From NCBI RefSeq assembly GCF_021347895.1, contig NC_067123.1:6143828-6207827 (forward strand): a stretch of DNA of 64,000 nt, given 5' to 3'. The stretch's first letter is position 1. Each line of letters starts with the position of its first letter. Source of the stretch: Acanthochromis polyacanthus. Its lineage: Eukaryota; Chordata; Actinopteri; Pomacentridae. The notes beneath the pieces were generated by a model. The model made no database searches. It had not been told where the DNA came from and saw only the letters and a program-made list of their open reading frames with translations. Positions 48,031 through 60,399 of this stretch are shown piece after piece. Both the position numbers and the translations under genes were made by a program.

Positions 48031-48460
48031 GAATGAAATTGCTTTGTGGTTGTTTTGTCGCTCTTTGTTTTTGTTTTGCATCACTTTGGGGTTTTTTTGC
48101 ATCATTTTGTGGTAGCTTTGCATCATTTTGTTGTAGTTTTACATCACTTTGTGGTTGTTTTTCCATCACTTTGTTTTTTGCATCACTTTGTTGTTTTTTG
48201 CATCATTTTGTAGTTGTCTTGCATCATTTTGTGGTTGTTTTGCATTGCTTTGTTTTTGTTTTGCATCAGTGTTGTTGTTTTGTTGCTCTCTGTTGCTCTT
48301 TGCTGTTTCTGTTCTTGTTTTCCATCACTTTGCGATCGTTTTGCATCAGTGCAGTTGCTTTTCATTTCTCTGTTGTTTCATTGCTCTTTGTGGTTGTTTT
48401 GTCGCTCTTCATTCTTGTGTTGCATCACTTTGTTGCTGTTGTTTTGTTTAGATCAGAGAA
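48030..48460. repeat. TTTGCATCACTTTGTGGTTG minisatellite
   Basis: About 20 degenerate units of 21-24 bp. Its reverse complement (CAACCACAAAGTGATGCAAA) is the unit of the arrays at 52680-53555 and 54360-56045, so this copy is inverted. Hydrophobic ORFs here are artefacts. Confidence 0.9.
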
Positions 48461-48469
48461 CAAACCTTG

Positions 48470-49520
48470 AAGCTGTCATAATGTCACAGAATCAGAGGGT
48501 TTTCCTCTGCAGCTGCCAGGAGGAAGTTGATAAAAGACATGCAAAAAAAGAGAGGTAACATGCAAACAAGTAGAAACACACCAGGAAGCAAAACATATCT
48601 CATGTTGTTAGAAAGTCATTCAACATCCAAGAGATCAGAAAATTAGCGGGCAGTAGCATGTTACAAAGCCAAAGATTCCTGGTTAAACATATGGACCCTG
48701 GGTTCTCTGTGCCCTGTGGACGTTTGACCAACCGGAACAAGTATTAAAGCTCCTGATGTCAGACAGGTAGCAGCTGCTTCCACAGCAGGAACAGAGATGT
48801 GGGACACTGAGTTCATCTGTTAATGAGCAGGAAAACGCTTCCTCAGCCTGCCGGCCACGTTGTTACAGATCCAACTGGTCGATAGATCCATTCTGTTCAG
48901 GGAGGCAGAGCTGCTGGTTTCCCGAATCTAAGGTACAGATGGAGCTGAGGAGGTTTGATCACACGACTCTGAGCTTCTGCAGCTGCCAGGAAGTCGATAG
49001 CAGGAAAAAAAAGGTTCAGTCTGCGGTCAGATTAGGTTTATTTAGTCATTGTTTCACTGCAAAAGCTTTGAAGACATAAAAATGCAACAGAAAGGAAACA
49101 TACTGAGTCCCAATGACTCCTCAAAAGACTCAATTTCTTTCTTTCAAGTTTATTTGAAAAAGGACAGCGTGCAGTTACATTAAAAAGATAGCTGCACCAG
49201 ATTTAGCATCATGCTAATTTCCATCCAATTATGCAACACTATGCAATAAAATAAAACACAAAGAAGCAACACATTTCTATATTCGGTCTGCAGTCCTGAA
49301 CACGCTGACAGCGGCAGGACAAATATAAAGGTCCAGCTGTTCAGAAATAACCTGATCTGATGTTTGTATCAGATTGGATCAAATCTTCAAAAATCTTTTG
49401 ATCAAAAGAAGAAGAAAAAAAAGATTCATAAAGGAATCAGTATGTTTTGCTCCAAACCTTTAGCAGGATATAACACCTGCGATTTCTAAAAGCAGAAGGA
49501 GTTTAGGAGGTTACATTACA
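48470..49520. other. Intergenic DNA, no gene seen
   Basis: Moderately balanced sequence without recognisable exons or transposons. Confidence 0.4.
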
Positions 49521-51860
49521 TTTAGATGAACAAAAACGGCATTATTCTACAAATATTTGTCATTATTTAGAAAAAAAGTTAGACATTTTACCTCTCTGTA
49601 AAAAAATAGCAGTTTTCAATTGTAAATTATTTAAATAATCTATTGTTTGTTTGCTTTGTGTGTACAAAATAATAGTATTTTACAAATATTTGTCTTGTTT
49701 TGTTTTTTAAGGTATGTTAGGGACAGAAAAAAATGATAAAGCAGTTGTTTTTAAGGATAGGATAGGATTTTTTGGATTAGAGAGTCTAGACATGTTACTC
49801 ATGTTGGATGGATGGATGGATGATTGGTTGGATGGACGGATGGATGGATGGATGGTTGGTTGGATGGATGGATGGAAGGATGATGGATAGATGGATGATA
49901 GATGGATGGATGGATGGTTGGTTGGATGGATGGATGGAAGGATGATGGATAGATGGATGATAGATGGATGGATGGATGGATGATGGATGGATGGATGGAT
50001 GGATGATAGATGGATGGATGGATGGATGGGTGGATGGATGATAGACGGATGGATGGATGATAGATGGATGGATGGATGGATGATAGATGGATGGATGGAT
50101 GGATGGATGGATGGATGATAGATGGATGATAGATGGACGAGAAGTACTTAAATCGATGAAAGAAAAATAATTAGTTTACATGTTAAAGCGGTGTATGGAG
50201 AATGGATGGATGGATGGATGATGGATGGATGATGGATGGATGATGGATGGATGGATGGATGATGGATGGATGGTTGGTTGGTTGGATGGATGGATGGATG
50301 GATGATGGATGGATGGATGGATGGATGGATGATGGTGGGATGGATGGATGGATGGATGGATGGATGATGGATGGATGATGGATGGATGATGGATGGATGA
50401 TAGATGGATGATGGATGATGGATGGATGGATGGATAGATGGATGGATGGTTGTTTGGATGAATGAATGGATGGATAGATGGTTGGATGGATGGATAATGG
50501 ATGGATGGATGGTTGGTTGGATGGATGGTTGGATAATGGATGGATGGATAGATGGATGAATAGATGGATGGATGGATGATGGATGGATGATGGATGGATG
50601 GATGATGGATGGTTGGTTGGATGGATGGATGGATGATGGATGGATAGATGGATGGATGGTTGTTTGGATGGATGAATGGATGGATAGATGGTTGGATGGA
50701 TGGATAATGGATGGATGGATGGTTGGATAATGGATGGATGGATAGATGGATGAATAGATGGATGGATGGATGATGGATGGATGATGGATGGATGGATGAT
50801 GGATGGTTGGTTGGATGGATGATAGATGGATGATGGATGATGGATGATGGATGGATGGATGGATAGATGGATGGATGGTTGTTTGGATGGATGAATGGAT
50901 GGATAGATGGTTGGATGGATGGATAATGGATGGATGGATGGTTGGTTGGATGGATGGTTGGATAATGGATGGATGGATAGATGGATGAATAGATGGATGA
51001 TGGATGATGGATGGATGATGGATGGATGGATGGATGATGGATGATTTGTTGGTTGGTTGAAAAAAAGAAAAGATTTAGCAGTTTTTAATTGTACATTTTT
51101 AAAATAATTTACTGTTTCTTCTACTTACATTTAAATAAACAAACATAATTTTACAAATATCTGTCACTATTTGCAAAAAGTATATTAGGGATAGAATAAA
51201 ATGCTAAATGTATTTGTTATTTAACTGTTATTTCACATTATTTCCTCCTTTTTGTAAAATTCCAGACTAGTAAAATCACAGAAAAAAATGATTAATTTAC
51301 ATGTTTACTATCGACAGTTTGTTTGTGTTTGTTCATGATGCTTCCTCCAGCATATAAAAATACACAATACACTCTAAGAAACACAGGAGCCTGAAGGAAC
51401 ATTATAAGGTTCTTCCAACAACATCTTGTCTAAACGGAGTTATTTTTATTATCTTTACTGACATTTAGATCATCAAAAATGTCATTATTTTGCCAAAATT
51501 TGTCATTATTTTTTAAGGGGTATATTAGGGATAGAAGAAAATGACAAATCAGCTTGTTTTACAGCTTATTTTACATTTTCCCTCCTTTTTCTAAATTTAC
51601 AGATGAGAAGTAGTTAAATCAATGAAAGAAAAATAACTAATTAACATGTTTACTACATAGAAAAGCCCAAAACATCCCACCTTAAAGCCTGTATGACAAA
51701 AAGTAATTTGTACTTTCTCAACATGTGACTGTTAAATTATGACTACTATTAAATCCACCAAAAACATCATTGTTTTACAGATATTTGCTGTAATTTTCAT
51801 AATTGTAACAGCTTTTTAACATTACAGTACTCTACTGTCCATTAACATATTTTTTTCCTG
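49520..51860. repeat. Repeated flanking module around the GGAT array
   Basis: TTTACAAATATTTGTCATTATTT plus GTATATTAGGGATAGAA.AAAATGATAAA recurs on both sides (about 49540-49745, 51100-51220, 51470-51580). Similar text occurs beside the GGAT array at 60920-61290 (61500-61860). Confidence 0.55.
49800..51060. repeat. (GGAT)n satellite-like microsatellite, about 1.26 kb
   Basis: GGAT/TGGA tetranucleotide array with interspersed GATA, GGTT and TGAT variants and a higher-order block of about 240 bp repeated at roughly 50440, 50650 and 50870. Confidence 0.95.
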
Positions 51861-52219
51861 CAACTTTAGCATGCATGACACTTTATTCTTCATTAAAATC
51901 TTCTCTTTCTGCATTCTCAGTGTGGAGTTGGAGTTCTTTCAAGAACCAAATGAAGGTCAGCTTTGTTTTACTGGAACTCCTTTACCTCCTCACATCAGAA
52001 GCAGCCAACGTTCCTTCTATGCAGATACAGTAAAGGGTTAAATAGAAGTAGAAACACATAAAAAGCTGATATAGTATAAGTTCCACAACCTGCTCTCTTA
52101 TCACTCTGCAGCTTTTCCCAAAAGGCTGCAGCTCAGTACAGATACTTTCATCATTTTTTGAAGGAATTCCCTCCTGAAATCTCCTGGAAAAAGCTTTAAA
52201 AATCCCACTTCAGTGCTTC

Positions 52220-52480
52220 AACAGAAACATCCCCTCGTCCTGCTGTTTAATTGATCCGTCCAATTACTGCTCGGTCTGTTCGCGCTGCATGTGCTGCTTC
52301 CTGTCTGTTTGCGTGTCGCACCATTGTCCTGAAGCTCCCACCGCTCTCTGAGATGACAATGAAAGAGGACTTGACTTAACTCGACCTGACTCGGTTCTTG
52401 CTGGCGCGTTCCCTCTCTCCGTTCGCCCTCCAGGCTGCAGGACACCATCCTGGATTCAATCTCAGCGCCTGGCTTCTTTC
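52220..52480. other. Non-repetitive GC-balanced intergenic patch
   Basis: Low repeat content and balanced composition, no supported exon. Candidate regulatory DNA only by contrast with its surroundings. Confidence 0.25.
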
Positions 52481-53735
52481 CACGTCTGCTTGATGAGAAC
52501 CAGAGCCAGCTGGGTGTTAAGAGCTGTGCAGGAAGAAGCCAAAGATTTAATGAAGACATAAAACTGGACACAAATTAAGCTGATAAATGAGAAAGAAAGA
52601 GTAACGTTCTGTTATAAAACCACATCCTCTCTTGGTTAGTGTTTGAAATTCGGTGTCCTTTCTGTGACGATGCTGCTCTTCAGAACCACAAATGCAGAAA
52701 AACAACCATAAAGCAAGGCAAAGCAATTACACAGAGCAACAAAACAACCACAAAGGCACGCAAATTAAACACAAAGCGATGCAAAAACAACAACAAATAC
52801 CAACAAAACCATCGCAAATGCAAACAAAGCAACCCAAAGACACATAAATTAAACAGGAAGTGATGCAAAACACCAATAAACAGCAACAAAACAATCACAA
52901 ATGCAGACAAAACAACCCCAAAGACACACAAATTAAACACAAAGCGATGCAAAAGAATCACAAAAAAATGAAAAATGTAAAACAACAAACAGCAACAAAA
53001 CAGTCTAAAGTACAACAAAACAACAACCAATGCAGACAAAACAACGATAAATCCAGACAAAGCAACCATAAAGTGATGAGAAACAATTACATAGAGCAAC
53101 AAAACAACCACAAATGCACACAAATTATACACAAAGTGGTGTAAAACAACAACAAACAGAAGCAGAACAATGACAAATCCAGACAAAACAACCCCAAAGA
53201 CACACAAATCAAGCATACACTGATGCAAAAGAACCAGAAACAGCAACAAAACAACAACAAATGCAGACAAAGCAACAGTAAAGCAAGGCAAAGCAGCTAC
53301 ACAAAGCGATGCAAAACAACAACAGAAAGCAACACAATAGCCATAAAATGATGCAAAACCAAAATAAACAGCAACAAAGCAACCTAAAGAGCAGAACAAC
53401 AACAAATGCAGACAAAACAACCATAAAGCGATGAAAAACAATGACAAAGAGCAACAAAACAACCACAAAGACACACAAATTTTTTAAAAAAAGCAGTGAA
53501 AAATAATGACAAAGAGCAACAAAATAACAACTAATGCAGACAAAACAACCATAAAGCTTCCTTCCTGTCTGCTTGATGAGAACCAGAAGCGGCTGGGCGT
53601 TAAGATTTAATGAACACATAAAAAGACGCCCAAACTAAGCTGATAAATGAGACAGAAAGAGTAACGTTCTGTTATAAAACCACATCCTCTCTCGGTTGGT
53701 GTTTGAAATTCGGTGCCCTTTCTGTGATGCTGCTG
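52480..53735. repeat. Direct duplication flanking a CAACCACAAAG array
   Basis: 52485-52680 and 53560-53735 share CTGCTTGATGAGAACCAGA, AAGCTGATAAATGAGA.AGAAAGAGTAACG and TTATAAAACCACATCCTCTC. The minisatellite 52680-53555 fills the gap between the copies. Confidence 0.8.
52680..53555. repeat. CAAAACAACCACAAAG minisatellite, array 1
   Basis: Degenerate 18-24-bp units (AACCACAAATGCACACAAATT, AACCATAAAGCGATGCAAAAC, AACAACAAATGCAGACAAAGC). Confidence 0.9.
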
Positions 53736-54359
53736 CTCTCCGGAGCCGCCGAGGATCACAAGTGTCAGAGCGAATGAATTTCCAGGCCGTGACGGTGCAG
53801 CGGTGGAAATAAAACAGCGTGTCCTGGGGACTCCAGACCCTCGCTGTGCAGCTTGCAGGCTGGGAGAAGTTCACCTGCGCATCGGAGGAAAACAAGCCGA
53901 GGCTTCAGTCACCAGGCAACAGACTCTCCATCCTCTCACTGAGTGACTCTAAAGATAAAACACAGACCGTCACTGAAAACAGAGCGACTCCCTAATGTAA
54001 GGCAATTTTACAAACTGGTAATAGCATGTTGGGTAAATAAAATGAGCAGTTACATCTGAAAACTGACCTGAGAGACGATCAGTTCATCAGAAACAGAAAA
54101 CTCCAACAAATCCGGACATAAATACAGACATTCATTTATATCTAAACTGCATATATCTCACAGCATTAATCCTGTTTATACTGTTCAGACTATTTATTCT
54201 GTTCATATTCTCATATCACTCTCATATCCCAGTAGATTTATTACCTGTTTTATACTGAGGCCACATCTATACTTTCATATGTTCATGTGTTCAGACTGTC
54301 TGTTGTGTTTATACTGGAACATACATCAATTATTCCTTTCTCATTCCGTTTTTCTTATT

Positions 54360-56045
54360 CTGTGGAATTTATCAACAAAACAACCACAACACGATGCAAA
54401 GCAGCCACAAAGTAAAGCAAGACAACCACAAAGACGTACAAAATAACCACAAAGTGACGCAACACAACAACAAACAACAACCAAACAGCCACAAATGCAG
54501 ACAAAACAACCATTAAGCGAGGCCAAACAACTACATAGAGCAACAAGACAAAAACAAAAACGCACAAATTAAACACAAAGCGATGCAAAACCACAATGAG
54601 CAACAAAACAAAGACAAAGAGACACAAAACGACCACAAAAAGACACTAAACAAGAACAAACAGCAACAAAACAACAAGAGAGACACGAAACAACCACAAA
54701 CAGCAACAAAACAACCACAAACATCAACAAAACAACCACAAACAGCAACAAAAAACCACAAACAGCAACAAAACAACCACAAACAGCTACAAAACCAGAA
54801 CAAACAGCTACAAAACCAGAACAAACAGCTACAAAACCACCACAAACAGCTACAAAACCACCACAAACAGCTACAAAACCACAACAAACAGCTACATAAC
54901 CAGAACAAACTGCTACAAAACCAGAACAAACAGCTACAAAACCACAACAAACAGCTACAAAACCAGAACAAACAGCTACAAAACCACCACAAACAGCTAC
55001 AAAACCACAACAAACAGCTACAAAACCACCACAAAGTGATGCAAAACAACCACAGTCACAAAAAACACAAAGAGAGATAACAAACACAAAGAGATGCAAA
55101 ACAATCAAAACAAATGTCAAAACAACCACAAAGAGACAAAGCAACCCTAGAAAGACACCAAACAATCAAAAACAGCAACAGAACAAAAGCAAAGAGACAA
55201 TAAACAACCGCAAAGAGACATAAAACAAACACAATGAGACACAATACAATCACAGAGAAACAAAGCAACCCTAGAGACACCGAACAATCACAAACAGCAA
55301 CAAAACAACCACAAAGAGACAATAAACAATCACAGAGAAACAAAACAACCACAAAGAGCATCAAAATACAGCAAACAGAAAAACAGCAACAGAACAATCA
55401 CAGAGACACAAAACAATGATAAAGAGCAACAAAATAACAACAAAATGATGCAAAACAACCACAAAAAAAACACAAAACAACTACAAAGAGACACAAAACA
55501 ACCACAAACAGCAATAAAACAATAACAAAGAGATACAATAAAACCACAAAGTAATGCAAAACAACAACAGAACGGTTTAAAACAACAACAAACACCAACA
55601 ATACAACCACAAAAAGCTGTGGAACAACCACAAAGAGACACAAAATAACTACAAAGACACAAAACAACCACAAAGAGATACAAAATTACCACAAAGACAC
55701 AAAACAACCACAAAGAGACACAAAATAACCACAAAGACACAAAACAATCGCAAAGAGACACAAAATAACCACAAAGACACAAAACAACCGCAAAGAGACA
55801 CAAAATAACCACAAACAGCAATAAAACAATAACAACGTGATACCTTAAAACCACAAAGTAATGCAAGACAACAACAAAACGATTGAAAACAAGAACAAAC
55901 AGCAACAATACAACCACAAAAAGCTGAAAAACAACCCCAAAGACACAAAACAATCACAAATAAACACAAAACAACCACAAAGAGACACAAAATAACCACA
56001 AAGACACAAAACAACCACAAACAGACACAAAATAACCACAAAGAC
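54360..56045. repeat. CAAAACAACCACAAAG minisatellite, array 2, with an inner 21-bp block
   Basis: Same family as array 1. From about 54700 to 55035 the unit is a regular 21-bp AAACAGCTACAAAACCA(C/G)(A/C)AC; 21 is divisible by three, which explains the long open frames. From 55600 on the unit becomes CACAAAGACACAAAACAAC. Confidence 0.9.
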
Positions 56046-56534
56046 ACTAACATCCATTAGGTAATGCAATTTTATTTTTTTTAAATCTGGTATTTCCTCA
56101 TTACATGTAGTGTTTAGGGCAGTGTCTCCTCACCACCCAGTAAAGTGAATAGCTGTATTTATTGACATACTACACTGTAAATAAAACACTTTGTTGCTGC
56201 TTTTGCACTTCTGGCCAGAATCTAAACTGCATTTTGTTTTCTTGTTACTCACTGACAATAAAATTTGATCTAATTAACTCATCTTCTCCATAAGACTCTG
56301 TCTAATCATTAAGGTGCATTAAGCTTTGAACCCTGCAGAGTTTTTATCTGCTGCAGGATTAAGATGACAAAATAAATGTACTTCCTGGTTGTATTGATTA
56401 CTGAGACAGAAGAATGAATGCTGCTGAGGACAGGAGAAGCAGGAATTCATCAGTGATTGGACACCGAATACCAACCAGGAGCAGCAGAAGGAATCACTGC
56501 AGACTTCTAACACTCTGGATCTCATTTATTATGT

Positions 56535-56553
56535 CCCCCCCCCCCCCCCCCCC
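56535..56553. repeat. Poly-C tract
   Basis: About 19 C residues in a row in ordinary intergenic DNA; length is uncertain in assemblies. Confidence 0.8.
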
Positions 56554-56739
56554 TCCCTCTGGTAGCAGCTGCACAGCGCTGAGCCAAAATGTCTCTTTTT
56601 CCATACAGCATCCAATATTTAATGCAGCCAAGAGAGGATTTAAACTGATCCCTGGTAAATAATACTGTAATAATACCTGCACAGGAGAAGCCAACAAGCC
56701 TCCAAGAATCCCTCTGTTTGTATTTGGTGTTCCACTCAC

Positions 56740-57135
56740 ATAAAGTTATTTATTGAGTTTTAAAATAAAATAAAATAAATGAAGTATAATCATCATCATC
56801 AGTAGTAGTGGTATTAATAGAATAATAAAATTCTAAAATAAGACTATTAATTATATTAATGATAATAAATACTAATAATCAAACTAATTAAACTAATAAT
56901 TTAGTGCTATTTTTACAAGTAAAATTAATAATGAATATTAATATTGTAATAATAACAATAATAATAATAATAGAAGCAACAACAAATAATTAATATATTG
57001 TTGTTATTAATATATTTGTGTTAATAATAATAATAATAACACAATAATAATTAATTAATGACAATATTTTAGTGTTACTCTTACACACATTTTAAATTAT
57101 GTGAGTCAATGTAAGTATGCTAATTTATTATTATT

Positions 57136-57173
<38 letters not shown>

Positions 57174-57200
57174 TAATAATAATGTTTTTTTTCATTTATT
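56740..57200. repeat. (TAA)n/(ATA)n-rich region
   Basis: Interrupted AAT/TAA trinucleotide runs, with an inverted pair around 57000-57180. Confidence 0.7.
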
Positions 57201-57686
57201 AATTAATTTTAGGTAATTATTTGTCCATTTATTTATCCATCATGATCTTTTTTATCTGCTTTTTATCACGTCACTTTTTAAGAATAATTGTCTTATTTTG
57301 CTCATCTGATTTTTAAACTTATTCTGAATAGGTGTTTCATTTTAGATGTAACATTGTATTTCAGTGCCTTAGTATTCTACTCTGTGTAATGTCACTAAAG
57401 TTCAATCTTATTTGTTTATTACATTCTTTGTATTAGTTGCTATATACATAAAATGGGCATTACAAAATAAGGAGTCTGTCTGTATTATAAAAATCACACA
57501 TAAAATAACCAAAACAGACGAAAGTAAACCTCTGCAGTATTCAGATGATCAATGATAAGCACCAGTTCTTTAAGAATCATTAAATGACCCATTTCACAGC
57601 TCAGACGTGGAAACTAAGAAGCGTCCCTATGGCTCAGTCAGAGATAAAAGAAATGCCTTTCATGTGTATGTTAATATTCATGATGT

Positions 57687-58400
57687 GAGCATACAGACTC
57701 TCATTAAACATCATCCTGATTTATAGTCTTTAACTCCTTGACTTCTTTTTCTAGTTTTAGAGAAAAACACCAGCAGATGAAAATGTAAAATTACGATATT
57801 TAAAAAGCAGTAAACATGTTGGTTGGTCGGTTGGTTGGTTGGTTGGTTGGTTGGTTGGTTGGTCGGTTGGTCAGTTGGATGGTTGACTGACTGGTTGGAT
57901 GATTGTGTTTGTTGGTTGGCTGGTTGCTTGGTTGGATATTAGGTGGGTTGGTTGATTGGTTGGTCGATCAGTTGACTGGTTGGTTGGTTGGGTGTTTGGA
58001 TGGTTGGTTGGTTGGTTGGTTGGTTGGGTGTTTGGATGGTTGGTTGGTTGGTTGTTTGGATGGTTGGTTGGTTGGTTGGTTGGTTGGGTGTTTGGATGTA
58101 TGGTTGGTTGGTTGGTTGGTTGGTTGGTTGGTTGGTTGTTTGGATGGTTGGTATCTTAATTCACCAAGGAGGAAATATTCATGATTCGTCCATACAGCAT
58201 CTCATTAAACGTGCTCCTGAATTCTAATCTTTAACTCCTACGTATGTTTCATCTTTTTCTCTAAAACATAAAATTATGACTTAACTTCATCCATTCCCTG
58301 TATTCTGGTCTAATTGTTTTTTCGAGTTATAGAGAAAAATGCTAGCACCTGAAGATGTGAAATTCCAGTCTTTTAAAAAGCAATAAACATGTAAAACAAT
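57687..58400. repeat. Direct duplication flanking a (GGTT)n array
   Basis: 57687-57820 and 58170-58400 share ATATTCATGAT, CATACAG..TCTCATTAAAC, TCTTTAACTCCT, TAGAGAAAAA and TTTAAAAAGCA.TAAACATGT; the array 57820-58155 lies between. Confidence 0.75.
57820..58155. repeat. (GGTT)n microsatellite
   Basis: TTGG runs with a 50-60-bp higher-order block containing GGGTGTTTGGATGG. The encoded Gly-Trp-Leu-Val frames are artefacts. Confidence 0.95.
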
Positions 58401-58777
58401 CAGGTGTCTGTAGTTTCAGTTTGTTGCTCACAGTCTTCCATCCTGATGTGATCGTTTGTGCTTTCATCTGTTGTTTGCTGCTCTGCTCTAAAAACACAAA
58501 GCTTCCTTCAGCTCACACGACAGAATCTGAAATACAACATCTGTTGTCAGACAATTAAGAGCTGATTTGCTGCAGACTTTAAAAATATTCAGGGTTTGGA
58601 AGAATATCAAAGTCAGAAGTACTTATGAAACACATTTAGAAACAGCAAAACGTCAATGAAGATGATGCATATTCAGTCCAAGAGAAGCTACGTTTAATCT
58701 GATTATCTCATGAGCCTCAAATCATATTAAACATATGACAATCAGTGGCGGCTGGCCAATAGAGGGCGCTCGGGCGC

Positions 58778-58800
58778 CGCCCCCCCCCCCCCCCCCCCCC
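58778..58800. repeat. Poly-C tract in the hAT 5' end
   Basis: About 22 consecutive C residues following GGGCGCCG. Confidence 0.85.
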
Positions 58801-59148
58801 GGTGTTTTTCATTTTTCATTTTTAAAATAAATATTTTTAAAAATAATAATCAGTTATTTTTTAGCACCATGGATGTTTAAATTCACAATTATATGTCGTG
58901 TACAAAATATTACTTAGAATTTTCGGGGAAAATAGTTTGCTGCTCATCTCTGCTGAGCTGCTGGGGCGCTGGAGAAATTGCCCCTCTAGTGTGGCAGAGC
59001 AGCCAATTACCAACAAGAGATTCGACATAGCAACAGAAATTTATCCAATCAGCATCGTCAAATCTGATGCCCAGAGGGGCAAAATCGATTTCGCCCCAAG
59101 CCAAGTGAGCATGCGTGAGTGCGGTGGATAACTGTGACAGTGACATTA

Positions 59149-59703
59149 GCTGCGTTTCCATTACACTTAGATATGCGCAAAATGTAAATAGCGCAATAAA
59201 AAACTGGTAATGGAAACTCCTGAATGTCGAAAAAAGGCTAAAATATCGCTAAAAAGTTTTTACGCTCTCATGAGGTGGCTTTTCAGACGTTTCGATATTG
59301 AAAAATATCGCAAAAGCGCAATGGTAACACTTTTTCCGCAATTATACGTCATCAGACGTGACGTACCTGGTCACATTTCCAGTTCTCTTGGAGTAAACAT
59401 GGCGCGGTATGTGTGGACAGAAGAGGAGACCGAGACTTTTCTTGTCATTATTCTTGAGAAAAACATCACTGCCATACTGGACAGCAAACAGCAGAGGAAT
59501 GCAGAGTGTTATAAGGAGATAGAAGCGGAAATGAGGGAGAAAGGGTTCAACATCGAAATCTCGTGGGATGATATTTTACAAGAGTTACGATGCTTCTGCC
59601 CAGAACAACCTTCAATGGAAACACGTTCAAAGCACAAATATACTTTGTCGAAATTTTAGAAATATCGGTTTTATTTTGCGAAAAACTGTAATGGAAACCC
59701 AGC
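59149..59703 (+). mobile_element. Nested TIR element with a Myb/SANT exon
   Basis: Ends GCTGCGTTTCCATTACAC and (inverted) GCTGGGTTTCCATTACAG, with TA on both sides (59147-59148 and 59704-59705). It sits directly before the hAT transposase start codon. Contains a Myb/SANT-like exon, which fits a PIF/Harbinger relationship, but the flanks do not show a clear 3-bp duplication. Confidence 0.65.
59399..59659 (+). pseudogene. Myb/SANT-like DNA-binding fragment of the nested element
   Basis: ATG at 59399 opens MARYVWTEEETETFLVI, followed by a helix region to EKGFNIEISWDDI, the look of Myb/SANT-like proteins encoded by Harbinger elements or of MSANTD family members. The rest of the domain is lost in a short unrelated tail before the 3' terminus. 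Likely a single remaining exon without function. Confidence 0.55.
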
Positions 59704-59708
59704 TAATG

Positions 59709-60118
59709 ATGGGCGACACGGACGGTGAAAATGTACGATCTCTTCTCCTAAATCCATTTGAAAAGAGAACATTGGTGGAAAACTCAAAATAAAACAGCGA
59801 GGCCCAGATCAACCTAATATCAAAATAAGTCAGCAAACCAGCGAGAAAGGTAAATTTTATACAAGAGGCTTCTCTCGTAATTGGTACAAGAGGAAGGCTT
59901 GGCTAGCTGGATCTAGTCATGCAAATGCTTTATATTGCTTCCCTTTTTGCTCTATAAAACGGCTGGGACAGACACGGCATGGACTGTTTCAGGAGTAAGA
60001 GAAACATTTATCCGAGAAAATGAAGAAACTCGAGAGTAGGAGGGCACATATGGAGAACACCATTACGCTAATGATGCTAGGCAAGGCTAACATCGCGACG
60101 CAGCTAGATGAAGTGTAA
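59709..60118 (+). pseudogene. hAT transposase N-terminal remnant
   Basis: Starts MGDTDGENVRSLLLNPFEKR. After several stops and frameshifts come WYKRKAWLAGSSHANALYCF (TTF-type zinc-finger region) and LGKANIATQLDE. Homology ends near 60118 and Tc1 sequence follows. Pseudogene. Confidence 0.7.
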
Positions 60119-60135
60119 CACACAGTTACACACTG

Positions 60136-60395
60136 AACTGTTCTGAAGTGGCCTCCAATGAGCCCTGATCTGAATTCTACTGAACATCTGTGGAAGCAGC
60201 TGAAACATGCAGTCTGGAGAAGGACAGCCTTCACACCTGAGACAGCTGGAGCAGTTTGCTCACCAGGAGTCCACACGTGCAGAAGTTTCACTGAGAGTTA
60301 CAGAAATCACCAGACTGCAGTGACTGGTTTAAAAGGTTGTGCAACAAAATATGAAGTTAAGGGTACCATCATTTTTGTCCAGGCCTGTTTCATAT
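60136..60395 (+). mobile_element. Tc1 3' fragment related to the intact element at 1125-2759
   Basis: Frame 60139-60350 reads LKWPPMSPDLNSTEHLWKQL, with the catalytic Glu region and then frameshifts. It continues into AAAAGGTTGTGCAACAAAAT, GGTACCATCATTTTTGTCC and AGGCCTGTTTCAT, nearly identical to 2518-2577. Only the start of the right TIR is kept. Confidence 0.85.
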
Positions 60396-60399
60396 TCAT

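Larger units (their letters stand above)
58743..60118 (+). mobile_element. hAT transposon, 5' fragment, interrupted by a nested element
   Basis: The left end CAGTGGCGGCTGG and adjacent GAGGGCGCTCGGGCGCCGCC followed by a C-run match a fish hAT family whose transposase is often annotated as a ZMYM1-like protein. The transposase start region survives at 59709-60118. The 3' end is missing. Confidence 0.7.

Noticed and set aside
48033..48558. Long Phe/Cys-rich hydrophobic ORFs on the plus strand
   Set aside because: They are translations of the TTTGCATCACTTTGTGG minisatellite; several frames are open at once and none has family features.
54700..55035. CRISPR-like regular 21-bp repetition
   Set aside because: There are no spacers; units are contiguous and degenerate, in a vertebrate genome.
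52680..56069. Several 90-264 aa ORFs (membrane-protein-like on minus, Gln/Asn/Lys-rich on plus)
   Set aside because: Artefacts of the CAACCACAAAG arrays; the 21-bp inner unit keeps frames open automatically.
57903..58227. Gly-Trp-Leu-Val repeat ORFs
   Set aside because: Direct translation of (GGTT)n.
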